DNA from: Rahnella rivi
GTDB taxonomy: Bacteria > Pseudomonadota > Gammaproteobacteria > Enterobacterales > Enterobacteriaceae
Length of the DNA: 64,000 nt
Direction of reading: 5' to 3'
NCBI RefSeq assembly: GCF_019049655.1
Contig: NZ_JAFMOX010000067.1
Coordinates: 310,001 to 374,000 of the forward strand
Below, one piece after another: positions 35,978 through 43,764 of the stretch. The translations under genes were made by a program, and so were the position numbers. A model generated the notes under the pieces. It was not told where the DNA came from, did no database searches, and saw only the letters and a program-made list of their open reading frames with translations. Numbering within the stretch: the stretch's first letter is position 1; each line of letters opens with the position of its first letter.

Positions 35978-36004
35978 AAAAGGCGCTCATTGGGCGCCTT
36001 TTTT
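35978..36004. terminator. terminator between rdgC and ppnP
   Basis: AAAAGGCGC (35978-35986), loop TCATTGG, GCGCCTTTTTT (35994-36004). The A and T flanks suit both convergent genes. Confidence 0.88.
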
Positions 36005-36026
36005 ACATTTATTGTGTCTGAAGGAA

Positions 36027-36317
36027 TTACTTGGTCAGGTATTTACACAGGTATGAGGTGGTTTCACCCACCTGCAAGTTGAATTCACTTTTGCCCGGAA
36101 TGTAGAAGGTTTCGCCTGGCTTAAACACCTGCCAGTCCGGAGAGCCAGGGATCAGCACTTTCAGCGAGCCACTGATGACCGTCATTTCTTCCGGTTTTGC
36201 TGTGCCAAATGTGTATTCACCGACGGCCATCACGCCAACGCTGGCGGCACCCGTACTTTCGCTGTCAAAACCAATCGATTTTACTTTCCCGTCAAAATAC
36301 TCATTATTTTTCAACAT
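36027..36317 (-). CDS. ppnP: Pyrimidine/purine nucleoside phosphorylase PpnP
   Basis: PpnP (E. coli YaiE) is a small cupin that splits many nucleosides with phosphate. The ATG at 36317 gives 96 residues (MLKNNEYFDGKVKSIGFDSE) against 94 in E. coli; a further in-frame start at 36353 is unlikely. Cupin strands are seen as GVMAVGEYTFGTAKPEEMTV and FKPGETFYIPGKSEFNLQVG. It lies between rdgC and aroM as in E. coli. Confidence 0.95.
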   Translation of the reverse strand: MLKNNEYFDGKVKSIGFDSESTGAASVGVMAVGEYTFGTAKPEEMTVISGSLKVLIPGSPDWQVFKPGETFYIPGKSEFNLQVGETTSYLCKYLTK

Positions 36318-36508
36318 TGATTGGCCCTTTGCGATAAATTTAAGAGCTTCCATATTAGGGGCAAAAACCCGCTGCTGTCACTGATTATTACAGGTTTATC
36401 CGCACCAGACGACACCGCCCGCAAAGCGTCATCACTGATTTGATTTTACGCCTGCACAGTGCCATTGTGGGGAGTCACCTTCCTGCAATCACCGCAGCCC
36501 GTCACCGC

Positions 36509-37186
36509 TTACGCCACCAGTTCTGCCGCCAGTTGCACCATCAGCACATTCGCCAGCAGCACCGGCACATCGAGATGTTGCTCCAGCACTTTAACGTGAT
36601 GATGGTTGTAGCCGATACAATCGAGCACCACCACTTCCGCACCCTGCTCAGCAAAGCGTTTGGCCGCTTCCTTCAGTGCCTGATCGTCCGTTAAATACGG
36701 GCTGGCTACCGCAAAGCACGGTGGTTTTTCCAGTTTTCGCCATTTGTTGGCCTGCCAGCCAATCTGCGATTCCACCGGCACCACGATTCCTGCGCGATGC
36801 GTCCCCACCATCGCACCGATCAACGGAGGGATCATGCGTTCAGGCTCGATCAGCAATGCACTGCTTGCGTGTAACTGACCAAACTCGCCACCGCACAGCA
36901 GCAAAATCGTGGTACATCCCTGCGCTTCCAGCTGATCGATTTTTTCCTGCAATCCGCGTTCGGCGTTGGCCGCAGACAGTAAAATCTGCGAACCATCCAG
37001 CAAAACGGCGACCAGCACGGCATCGCCCTCTTGCGGCGCATAACGCTGCTCTATTTGCTCCCTGCTTAGGCCGTCCAGTAACCCGAAATGTGTCACGGGT
37101 TCGTCCGGCAGATGCGCCGTCAGCAGCGGCATAATATCGCTGCGCGGTGCCTGTCCAATGGTCAGGGTCGCAAAAGAAGTCATCAT
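36509..37186 (-). CDS. aroM: AroM family protein
   Basis: This 225-residue protein shares the pattern of E. coli AroM: FATLTIGQAPRSDIMPLL at the start, MIPPLIGAMVGTHRAGIVVP in the middle and LDVPVLLANVLMVQLAAELV at the end. AroM has no known activity; the fold resembles Asp/Glu/hydantoin racemases. A cysteine is present in both expected racemase-like places (LLCGGEFGQ near residue 98 and VLDCIGYNHHH near residue 181), which is compatible with a two-cysteine racemase-like site; this is inference. In E. coli it is near aroL and TyrR/TrpR-controlled. Here an IclR gene lies upstream, separated by 261 bp. Confidence 0.85.
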   Translation of the reverse strand: MMTSFATLTIGQAPRSDIMPLLTAHLPDEPVTHFGLLDGLSREQIEQRYAPQEGDAVLVAVLLDGSQILLSAANAERGLQEKIDQLEAQGCTTILLLCGGEFGQLHASSALLIEPERMIPPLIGAMVGTHRAGIVVPVESQIGWQANKWRKLEKPPCFAVASPYLTDDQALKEAAKRFAEQGAEVVVLDCIGYNHHHVKVLEQHLDVPVLLANVLMVQLAAELVA

Positions 37187-37343
37187 AAGCGTGATTTCCC
37201 ATCTTTCAGGCCATACAGCCCGGAAAGACGCAGTGAACGGAGAAACTCAGATATCGTCAATGTGTTGGCTAAACTCATCACAAAATCCTCTTAAAACACG
37301 TAACCGGCGCAAACGCGCACGAGCTAAAACGGTTACGAACGCT

Positions 37344-37358
37344 GTTCATCATTGGAAC
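37344..37358 (-). promoter_or_regulatory. possible IclR-type half-sites upstream of aroM
   Basis: GTTCATCATTGGAAC contains GTTC and GAAC arms that resemble those in the upstream region of the neighbouring IclR gene (38250-38274). It is 158 bp ahead of aroM. Confidence 0.35.
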
Positions 37359-37447
37359 AGTCATTGTGTCGTACTGGCTAAAAATAAGCCCTGGTGTCGG
37401 TCTGGTACTCGCTTTACTTTTAACGTCAGCAGTTAGGCCTGACGTAT

Positions 37448-38239
37448 TTACTGCAAATCGGACAACTTCAGATTATTTCCCCAGTCATCATCACCGAGTT
37501 TCTCAGCAATTTTTCGGGTAACGGCAATCAAACCGTCTTTTATTCCGTCCGGTATGCCCTTTCCTTCAGAAGGTGAAGAGAACGACAAACCTAATCCTAC
37601 AATTTCATTGCGGTGTTTATTAAAAATGCTGGTGGCTAAAGAACTGATGCCCTGCAACGTTTCGTTGTTGGCAAAAGACAAACCGGTCTGCCGGATTTCA
37701 GCCAGGCGCACTAATAATAAATCGATGCTTTTCGGCGAATTCGCCGAGTTCACGTGATAAATACCCTTGTAACGCTCGCGCACTTCTTCGTCGCTGTAGC
37801 GGGCCAGGATCGCCCGGCCAATGGCCGTTTCATGCGCAGGCAGCAGGCTGCCCGCCGGTGTCATCACCTGCAGATACGTCCTGCCGGGAAACATGCGCAT
37901 GACCATAATGTCGCGCCCTTCCAGTATCGACACGTATCCGGTGCACTGGGTCAGCTGGCTCAGCTGCGTCATATAAGGTGATGTCGCATCCACCAGCGGC
38001 GTCGAAAGATAATGGCTGGATACCGCCAGTAATAATTTTCCTATGCGATATAAACGGCTGTCCGGATCACGCTCTAACAGCCCTTGCGTTTCCATCGTCA
38101 TTAATAACCGGGAAACCGTACTTTTTGGCAATTGTAAACTGCTCACCACATCACTGAATGACAAACCCGGATGCCCCTGACTGACACCCTGCCGGGAAAA
38201 TAACTTCAGCACTGACGTCGCATTCTCTAATGTGCTCAT
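37448..38239 (-). CDS. IclR family transcriptional regulator
   Basis: This is a 263-residue regulator with an N-terminal winged helix (about residues 1-75: VLKLFSRQGVSQGHPGLSFS, then LQLPKSTVSRLLMTMETQGL) and a C-terminal IclR effector domain with METAIGRAIL-like sequence HETAIGRAILARYSDEEVRE and FSSPSEGKGIP. The effector is unknown. Its transcript runs towards aroM, and similar inverted GTTCC/GGAAC arms sit before both genes. In E. coli this place holds yaiA; that gene is not found here. The ligand pocket lies in the C-terminal half; family members usually sense small carboxylates or aromatics. Confidence 0.88.
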   Translation of the reverse strand: MSTLENATSVLKLFSRQGVSQGHPGLSFSDVVSSLQLPKSTVSRLLMTMETQGLLERDPDSRLYRIGKLLLAVSSHYLSTPLVDATSPYMTQLSQLTQCTGYVSILEGRDIMVMRMFPGRTYLQVMTPAGSLLPAHETAIGRAILARYSDEEVRERYKGIYHVNSANSPKSIDLLLVRLAEIRQTGLSFANNETLQGISSLATSIFNKHRNEIVGLGLSFSSPSEGKGIPDGIKDGLIAVTRKIAEKLGDDDWGNNLKLSDLQ

Positions 38240-38249
38240 AAAGAGAGAA

Positions 38250-38274
38250 GTTCCGATATGTGGAACAAGGTTCC
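38250..38274 (-). promoter_or_regulatory. probable autoregulatory operator of the IclR gene
   Basis: Three alternating half-sites occur: GTTCC (38250-38254), GGAAC (38262-38266) and GTTCC (38270-38274). The last two form GGAAC-AAG-GTTCC, similar to the TGGAA/TTCCA style of IclR boxes. They are 11-35 bp before the start codon. Confidence 0.5.
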
Positions 38275-38460
38275 TGTTAAGTTGTTTGAAAAATAGTGCT
38301 GATACGTGTCAGCGTCAAGGCGTTTATTTTTGCGCAAATGAAATTGCGGTTAAGGAATATGCTTAAAGATAATCCTAAGACCATTTAATAAAGAGAAGGA
38401 GGGGGAATAATGCCGAGTATTTATGAGGTGACGGATGTAAAACCCAGCAGAATGTAGCGA

Positions 38461-38580
38461 TTAAAGATTACGCAAAATATACAGCGCAATAGAGGCTTCA
38501 ACGAGGATAATCGTGATCGACCAGATAGCGGGCATCGCTTTGCTATGCTGGTGAAAGAATGACATCAGGGGTTTCATCAT
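38461..38580 (-). CDS. 39-residue single-span membrane peptide
   Basis: The frame reads MMKPLMSFFHQHSK, then AMPAIWSITIILVEASIALY, then ILRNL and a stop. A short amphipathic, His/Lys-containing N-terminus is followed by a hydrophobic helix of about 20 residues and a basic end, the plan of small stress-related membrane peptides. The ribosome site is weak (CGGAC). A perfect 10-bp inverted repeat lies just upstream. I do not recognise a family. Evidence that it is a real gene is the clean composition, the isolated position between two same-strand genes and the upstream repeat. Confidence 0.5.
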   Translation of the reverse strand: MMKPLMSFFHQHSKAMPAIWSITIILVEASIALYILRNL

Positions 38581-38598
38581 GGGGTCCGTTGTGGAAGT

Positions 38599-38628
38599 GT
38601 AAAGTAATCACCTGAGTTATTACTTTAC
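38599..38628 (-). repeat. inverted repeat upstream of the 39-residue ORF
   Basis: GTAAAGTAAT (38599-38608) and ATTACTTTAC (38619-38628) form perfect 10-bp arms around a 10-nt spacer, 19 bp before the small ORF. It could be an operator or a leader hairpin. Confidence 0.65.
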
Positions 38629-38725
38629 GCCTATGCATTCACCAGGGCAATATCGCTCAGTCGTGACGCACCGCACATCTGATGGCCCGTTTTGTTTACG
38701 CCTGCCAAAATCCTGCCCGTGCGGA

Positions 38726-38761
38726 CATAAAAAAACGAGCCATCAGAGCTCGTTTTTTATG
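38726..38761. terminator. terminator of aroL (bidirectional shape)
   Basis: AAAAAACGAGC (38730-38740), loop CATCAGA, GCTCGTTTTTT (38748-38758). It is 18 bp past the aroL stop on the minus strand. Confidence 0.9.
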
Positions 38762-38775
38762 TCCACGCCAGGCGT

Positions 38776-39300
38776 TCAGCGCACCATCTGTAATGCCAGG
38801 GCATCCATGATGGCATTGACGACCTGTGCGGGATCCTGCGTGCCGTCCACGACATGATGAGCGGCCTGCTGATACAACGCTTCACGCTCATTCAGCACCT
38901 GCATCATTTCCTCAGTAATCGGCTTGCCCGTCAGCGTCGGACGCTGGTCTTCCATCGGCGCATCTTCCAGACGGTTGGCAAGCGTAGAGGCCGGTGAACG
39001 CAGATAAATCACGGTGCCGGCCTGACGCATAAACTCACGATTTTCGGCAGAGAGCACCACGCCTCCGCCGGTCGCCACCACGGTGAGCGGTGAGCTGATC
39101 GTTTTCAGCGTCTCGGTTTCACGGCGGCGGAAACCCTGCCAGCCTTCACGGTCAACGATATCAGCCACACTGAGGCCGGAGGTGCGCAGCAAATGCAGAT
39201 CGGTGTCGGAAAATTTATAGCCCAGCGCATTGGCCAGAGCACTTCCAACCGTCGTTTTGCCCGCGCCACGCGCGCCTACCATGAAAATGGGTTGTGTCAT
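38776..39300 (-). CDS. aroL: Shikimate kinase II
   Basis: AroL phosphorylates shikimate at the 3-OH, the fifth step of the common aromatic pathway. The ATG at 39300 gives 174 residues as in E. coli; upstream in-frame starts up to 39357 are unlikely. The P-loop is GARGAGKTTVGSALA (near residue 9), followed by DTDLHLLRTSGLSVADIV, the shikimate-binding GFRRRETETL, VVATGGGVVLSAENREFM and the lid DQRPTLTGKP. A TrpR-like operator is upstream, in line with TrpR/TyrR control of aroL in E. coli. Confidence 0.95.
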   Translation of the reverse strand: MTQPIFMVGARGAGKTTVGSALANALGYKFSDTDLHLLRTSGLSVADIVDREGWQGFRRRETETLKTISSPLTVVATGGGVVLSAENREFMRQAGTVIYLRSPASTLANRLEDAPMEDQRPTLTGKPITEEMMQVLNEREALYQQAAHHVVDGTQDPAQVVNAIMDALALQMVR

Positions 39301-39406
39301 TAACGCTGTCCTTAATTCCCTGGGAGCCTCGTTGCTCATCTGATGAAAATCCATCATTGACCTGAAGGATAAATGTCAAAAATCGTACGTTGAAATGCCG
39401 ACGCGG

Positions 39407-39426
39407 TGTACTCGCGAAATAGTACA
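39407..39426 (-). promoter_or_regulatory. TrpR-type operator upstream of aroL
   Basis: TGTACT-CGCGAAAT-AGTACA has both GTACT/AGTAC half-sites with the 8-bp spacing of the trp operator. On the minus strand it contains a TACTAT hexamer that could be the -10 element, so repressor and polymerase would compete. Confidence 0.6.
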
Positions 39427-39466
39427 ACAAAAAAGCCTCACTGGCAGGTTTTTGTCACCTGCCGGT
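39427..39466 (-). terminator. terminator of the upstream methyltransferase gene
   Basis: On the minus strand CACCGGCAGGT ... ACCTGCCAGTG (one G-T pair) is followed by AGGCTTTTTTG. It lies about 100 bp after the methyltransferase stop and directly ahead of the aroL promoter region. Confidence 0.75.
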
Positions 39467-39565
39467 GAAGCTTCTGTAGCGTTTTATTTACGCCACCCCT
39501 GGCATGATACTGATAAATCCTTGCAGCGCAATATTCTCAGCAGGGTCAGGCGGTAAAGTGCTGTA

Positions 39566-40144
39566 TCAGTGTGGTTTACAAATATAGACCAGAGCCGGGG
39601 GGAAATTCTTCACCACACGAATTTTTTTCCAGGTGAAGTAGCGTGAGAGCATTTTTTCAGAAAGATGACTGTACTGAAACAGCACCAGCACCCCGTCCTT
39701 CTCCTTCAGTTGCTGCTGTGTTCTTTGCAAAATTCTCATGCTGATCCGCGTGGGTATTGAGAGCAGAGGCAGGCAGGAAAACACGGCGTCGTAGCCGCCC
39801 GTGAGATGTTCCGCAGAATGCGCCATGACCTGCAGTCGCGGGTCGTCGATCAGATTCAGTTTACGGATAAACGCAGGCTGGATCTCAAAGGCATCAAGCC
39901 GGGCATCAGCACGCATACGGTTCAAAATACGTCGGGTCAGTACGCCATCAGCAGCCCCTAACTCCGCGATATGTAAGGATGTTGTCCAGTCGATCTGGTT
40001 GAGCATGGCATGGCACAACCAGGGAGACGACGGCATCAGCGTTCCCATGGTCCGTGGTGAACTAATAAAATTCTGCAAATAAAAAAATTGATTCTGGATC
40101 GAAAGACCGGTGTTCTTAATCGTCATTCTCGCGGCATTCAACAT
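39566..40144 (-). CDS. Class I SAM methyltransferase, PmtA/phospholipid N-methyltransferase-like
   Basis: This is a 192-residue methyltransferase when started at 40144, where AGGAGGTGG is an almost perfect Shine-Dalgarno; a longer frame to 40234 lacks this. The N-terminal part (FFYLQNFISSPRTMGTLMPS) resembles the start of phospholipid N-methyltransferases and rRNA-adenine-methylase-related proteins. The SAM-binding loop is HIAELGAADGVLTRRIL (near residue 59), with DAFEIQP as the acidic motif II. The C-terminus ends with a basic stretch KNFPPALVYICKP. The substrate is unknown; membrane lipid or a small molecule is possible. Confidence 0.75.
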   Translation of the reverse strand: MLNAARMTIKNTGLSIQNQFFYLQNFISSPRTMGTLMPSSPWLCHAMLNQIDWTTSLHIAELGAADGVLTRRILNRMRADARLDAFEIQPAFIRKLNLIDDPRLQVMAHSAEHLTGGYDAVFSCLPLLSIPTRISMRILQRTQQQLKEKDGVLVLFQYSHLSEKMLSRYFTWKKIRVVKNFPPALVYICKPH

Positions 40145-40295
40145 ATTAACCACCTCCTGAAAACATAGACCCTTATATAACAGAAAAATTCTTAAGAAAT
40201 GATTATTAAGGGGAATAAACGTCAGGAGGAACAATTAAAAACAAATCACATGAGATAACTCCCAAAAAAGGAGGTGTGTGCAGGTCCGGGCACAA

Positions 40296-40328
40296 ATAAA
40301 AAGGCCAATGTCAGGTGACATTGGCCTT
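40296..40328 (-). terminator. terminator of the DUF1471 gene
   Basis: AAGGCCAATGTCA (40301-40313) pairs perfectly with TGACATTGGCCTT (40316-40328) over a 2-nt gap; on the minus strand TTTTTATTTG follows. It is 30 bp after the gene's stop. Confidence 0.9.
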
Positions 40329-40357
40329 CTCACACACTCTCTGAAGTCAGTCAGATG

Positions 40358-40633
40358 TTATTTATACAACTCAACATTTGCACGGTTCAGGCTGGAGTCA
40401 CCCGGCGTACCGGCACCGACAACGCGGTAATGTGTTGCGCCTTTATCGCTGGCGATCTGGTTCAGCGCATCCGTCATGCTGCCTGGGACGGTGCTGGGGG
40501 CGCTGACAGAAACCATACCCAGTGACTGATAAGTCCCACTTTCAGCCTGCTGTGCAGTGATTGGGGAAGCGGCCAGCGCAGAGAATGAAGCAACCGTAAT
40601 GGCAACAGCAGTAATTGCAGGTAAGAGTTTCAT
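40358..40633 (-). CDS. DUF1471 (YdgH/BhsA/McbA-like) periplasmic protein
   Basis: This is a 91-residue secreted protein with a signal peptide (MKLLPAITAVAITVASFSALA). The mature part, with GTYQSLGMVSVSAPSTVPGS and ASDKGATHYRVVGAGT, has the alpha/beta pattern of the YhcN/BhsA/McbA family, which enterobacteria carry in many copies and induce in stress or biofilm. I chose the ATG at 40633, preceded by AAAGG; a GTG three codons earlier is possible. Which paralogue it is cannot be told. Confidence 0.85.
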   Translation of the reverse strand: MKLLPAITAVAITVASFSALAASPITAQQAESGTYQSLGMVSVSAPSTVPGSMTDALNQIASDKGATHYRVVGAGTPGDSSLNRANVELYK

Positions 40634-41036
40634 ATTACGCACCTTTCTTTCGTTAGTTTCGTTAATTAATGGAGCGGAAGCAATCCGTTGAAATAATTAT
40701 CGCTTAACGAATGAAAGCAGGCGTAATGCAACGTAAAGAAGTTTAACCTTTGTGGTAAAAATAAGGAGGGAATGAAAGGAAATATGTAGACACTGATAAG
40801 CTGAGGAGAATTAAAGATATTTTATGGAGAAATGATGAAGAGTTTTCAAAGTTATTTAGGACCGGCACAACATTCGCACGAATCGACGGCGGAGTGCAAT
40901 CACTGATATGATTATTTTTTATGAATTTTCTGCTTCCTTGATCACCTGCACAGTCAGGAACGCAGATTCGGGTTTCCGCGCGGGCGGAACTCATTTTAAC
41001 AAGAAACGTAAAACGCTTTTATGGAGAGCATAAATT
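40634..41036. other. 403-bp AT-rich intergenic region
   Basis: It separates the divergent DUF1471 gene and the YedI-type gene and must hold both promoters. A minus-strand frame at 40743-40994 (83 codons) has no domain and no clear ribosome site. I see no repeat, RNA gene or operator I can name. Confidence 0.5.
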
Positions 41037-41954
41037 ATGGCAGGTGGTAGCCTTCTGGCTTTGATCGATGACATTGCATCAATTCTTGATGACGTAGCGG
41101 CGATGAGTAAAGTCGCGGCCAAGAAAACGGCCAGCGTACTGGGAGACGACTTAGCGCTCAATGCGCAGCAGGTCACAGGGGTTAAGGCTGACCGGGAGCT
41201 GCCCATCGTCTGGGCGGTGGCTAAAGGGTCCATGCTGAATAAGGCCATTCTGGTGCCGCTGGCTTTACTTATCAGCGCCTTTATTCCCTGGGCAATTACG
41301 CCGTTGCTGATGATTGGGGGCGCGTACCTGTGTTACGAAGGGTTCGAAAAAATCGCGCATAAACTGATGCCCGGCAAGCATCATGAAGAAGAAAAACCGG
41401 CGGCTGAGCAGGTAAAAAATGAAGCCGACGCTAAAAAGCTCGAAAAAGAGAAAGTAAAAGGCGCCGTCCGGACTGACTTCATTTTGTCAGCCGAAATCAT
41501 TGTGATCTCTCTCGGTATCGTCTCCGCCGCACCGTTCATCAATCAGGTCACTGTCATGGTGCTGATCGCCGTCGCGATGACCATTGGCGTGTACGGTTTG
41601 GTGGGGGCGATTGTGAAAATCGACGATGCCGGTTTATACCTGAGCAAACTGTCCGGCGAAAGCAGCATCATGAACGGCGTACGCGCATTTGGGCGTGGCA
41701 TCGTGAATCTCGCCCCGTGGCTGATGAAAACGCTGTCAGTGGTGGGGACTGTCGCCATGTTCCTGGTCGGTGGCAGCATTATCAGCCACGGGCTGCCGTT
41801 TATGCACAGCCTGATTGAGCCTCTGACGCACGGCCACGAAAGCTGGGTCAATACGCTGATTACCGGTGCAACGGATTTAGTTGTCGGTCTGATTGTCGGC
41901 GCGGCCGTACTGGCGCTGGTAATGATTGGGCAGAAAATGTTTGGTAAGAAATAA
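41037..41954 (+). CDS. yedI: DUF808 inner-membrane protein, YedI-like
   Basis: This 305-residue membrane protein starts MAGGSLLALIDDIASILDDV and continues AAMSKVAAKKTASVLGDDLA, the highly conserved DUF808 N-terminus. About seven membrane spans follow, with a charged cytoplasmic insert EEEKPAAEQVKNEADAKKLE near residue 120. The length equals E. coli YedI. Its function is unknown. The GGAG-containing ribosome site lies 12 bp before the ATG. Confidence 0.88.
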   Translation: MAGGSLLALIDDIASILDDVAAMSKVAAKKTASVLGDDLALNAQQVTGVKADRELPIVWAVAKGSMLNKAILVPLALLISAFIPWAITPLLMIGGAYLCYEGFEKIAHKLMPGKHHEEEKPAAEQVKNEADAKKLEKEKVKGAVRTDFILSAEIIVISLGIVSAAPFINQVTVMVLIAVAMTIGVYGLVGAIVKIDDAGLYLSKLSGESSIMNGVRAFGRGIVNLAPWLMKTLSVVGTVAMFLVGGSIISHGLPFMHSLIEPLTHGHESWVNTLITGATDLVVGLIVGAAVLALVMIGQKMFGKK

Positions 41955-41976
41955 AACCGCCATATTTCGATAATAC

Positions 41977-42011
41977 CTCTGCAGCGAAGATTAACACTCT
42001 GCTGCAGAGGC
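41977..42011 (+). repeat. stem-loop downstream of the YedI-type gene
   Basis: CCTCTGCAGC (41977-41986) and GCTGCAGAGG (42002-42011) form a perfect 10-bp stem with a 15-nt loop. There is no T run, so it may be a processing or stability hairpin. Confidence 0.6.
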
Positions 42012-42058
42012 TATTGTCAGCTCAGTAAAACCCACGGCAATTAAAACATCTGCCATGA

Positions 42059-42607
42059 CTAATAGAAAAGGTGAAACAATCCGCGATGGCGCCTCGGAAA
42101 ATGGCTTTCCTCAAGGATCTTGAAACGCTCATCTGAATCAGGTGTGCGGTAGAAATGAAGTCTCTCTGATTTATAATAGCCTCGAATATAGTAGGCCTGA
42201 TATTCGCCACTTTTACTTTGCCCCCATGAATGATCATTGGGTGCCGGTGGCTTGTCTGTGACTGAAAAGCCCGCCATCTCAGGTTGATATTGAGGATAAT
42301 TCCAGCTTTGCATATTATTAGTGCATCCGCCGTTATGATAGGCCGCCTGACATTCCTCAAGGGTACTGAATTTCTTCATTTTTCCCTTCATGTAGTGTCT
42401 GGCAGCATACTCGGAGAACTGACAAAGGGCCATTGGGCTGCCGGATGTATGGCATTGTTCAGCATTTTTAAAAATCATCGGATCATTACGGGAAGGAAAA
42501 ATAAAAAAACCGGCTATCACCAAAGCGATAAAAAACATGGCGATATTCTGACGTGTAAACCTATTAATAATACGATCATACAGTTCGTTAAAGTAATTAA
42601 AAACCAT
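42059..42607 (-). CDS. Membrane-anchored DUF1190-like (YgiB-like) protein
   Basis: Starting at the ATG at 42607, preceded by AAGGATA, this is a 182-residue protein. A single membrane helix (IAMFFIALVIAGFFIFPS) lies near residues 21-38. The outer part has four cysteines in the order seen in YgiB: NAEQC, MALCQFSEYA, STLEEC and GGCTNN. The spacing of the first cysteine pair and the aromatic/charged pattern between them matches YgiB's repeated NADDC...ECTTAYNNAL...TREDC...GQC. The tail is Ser/Pro/Tyr rich. It is AT-richer than its neighbours, suggesting recent acquisition. The YgiB link is my inference from motif order, not a database hit. Confidence 0.6.
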   Translation of the reverse strand: MVFNYFNELYDRIINRFTRQNIAMFFIALVIAGFFIFPSRNDPMIFKNAEQCHTSGSPMALCQFSEYAARHYMKGKMKKFSTLEECQAAYHNGGCTNNMQSWNYPQYQPEMAGFSVTDKPPAPNDHSWGQSKSGEYQAYYIRGYYKSERLHFYRTPDSDERFKILEESHFPRRHRGLFHLFY

Positions 42608-42854
42608 GGAAATATCCTTATAAACACATGAGGTATAAAAAGACCCATGGAGTTTATAAGTTTTCGGGGAAGAGTTCACTGCCAATTTATTCACTGGCCG
42701 TGTTATTTATTAAACCATAATTTATTTATATAGTAATTACCCCACAAGCCGTTATATATATTCCTCATGAATATTTTACAATAACAATATCAAAACCTGC
42801 TTAAACTCATTGCCCCTGCCGGTCGGGAAAGACAATGAGCAAGCGTCACTGATT

Positions 42855-43628
42855 TCAGTTCTTCGAGGCCACCAGCATCATAATATCGCTGGTGAAGGTG
42901 CCGTCGGGCTGTATCTCGTAATGTTTTACCACGTCATCTGACATCACTTTTTGCAGCTCACGGATAGCCACAGCGAAGTGTTCCGGGGTGCGCATCCTTG
43001 CGATCCAGCTGGTGTACTCCAGCGGCAGACGGTCGGTTGTGACCTCGCCGGCGATCAGACCGGCTTCAGACGCCATCTTCAGCCATTCACCCGGCGAATA
43101 ATTGCGAACATGCGAAGTGTCGCGCAGCACCTCGACGGTTTGCAGGTAAATATCCAGCAGCGGATGCCCCGGCGACACGACGTCCATCATGATGAATTTT
43201 CCGCCCGGTTTCAGCACACGCGCCACTTCACGCAGCGCCTGTCCGACATCATGCCAGTGGTGTGCAGAATAACGGCTGATTATCACATTCGCGCTGTGGT
43301 CGTCGAACGGCAGCGATTCCGCCACGCCCTGCCTTACCGTGATGTTATTCAGCTGTTTGTCGCTGGCCGCCTGCGCGACCACATCCAGCATTTGCGCGGA
43401 TAAATCATAGGCGATCACATTTTTCACCGCACCTGCGGCAATAAAACTGGCATGGCCTGCACCGCAGCCTAAATCGATCACCTGCGCCTCTTTATAAGGC
43501 GCCAGCAGCGTCGCCAGACGTTGCAAATCTTTGCCCTGCGAGTGAACCGCGCTGGTCAGATAATCCTGCGCCTGTGAACCAAATTGCTTATCAACCGCCT
43601 GACTGTGGGTATTTTTCATGTTCATCAT
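42855..43628 (-). CDS. Class I SAM methyltransferase, YafE-like
   Basis: This 257-residue protein closely follows E. coli YafE: KQFGSQAQDYLTSAVHSQGK, SAM loop VIDLGCGAGHASFIAAGAV, DLSAQMLDVVAQAA, and the diagnostic ISRYSAHHWHDVGQALREVA and HPLLDIYLQTVEVLRDTSHV. The family is related to UbiE-type enzymes; the substrate is unknown. Three in-frame ATGs (43628, 43625, 43619) follow an AGGAG; the exact start is uncertain. It diverges from an MmyB-type regulator that may control it. Confidence 0.86.
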   Translation of the reverse strand: MMNMKNTHSQAVDKQFGSQAQDYLTSAVHSQGKDLQRLATLLAPYKEAQVIDLGCGAGHASFIAAGAVKNVIAYDLSAQMLDVVAQAASDKQLNNITVRQGVAESLPFDDHSANVIISRYSAHHWHDVGQALREVARVLKPGGKFIMMDVVSPGHPLLDIYLQTVEVLRDTSHVRNYSPGEWLKMASEAGLIAGEVTTDRLPLEYTSWIARMRTPEHFAVAIRELQKVMSDDVVKHYEIQPDGTFTSDIMMLVASKN

Positions 43629-43764
43629 TGCTCCTGTCTGTCTTGTTTTTTGTCACAGGAATTCGGGTTTCACGTGACCTCAAAATCACTATAGGCATTG
43701 TTCTATACGGGTACAATATGAGCGTTTATACTGGTATGAGTTGATTCCTGTCTGAGACAAAACA

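Noticed and set aside
38598..38629. Possible TyrR box (TGTAAA ... TTTACG)
   Set aside because: TyrR boxes need 6 bp between the arms; here the gap is 19-20 bp. The feature is better described as a 10-bp inverted repeat.
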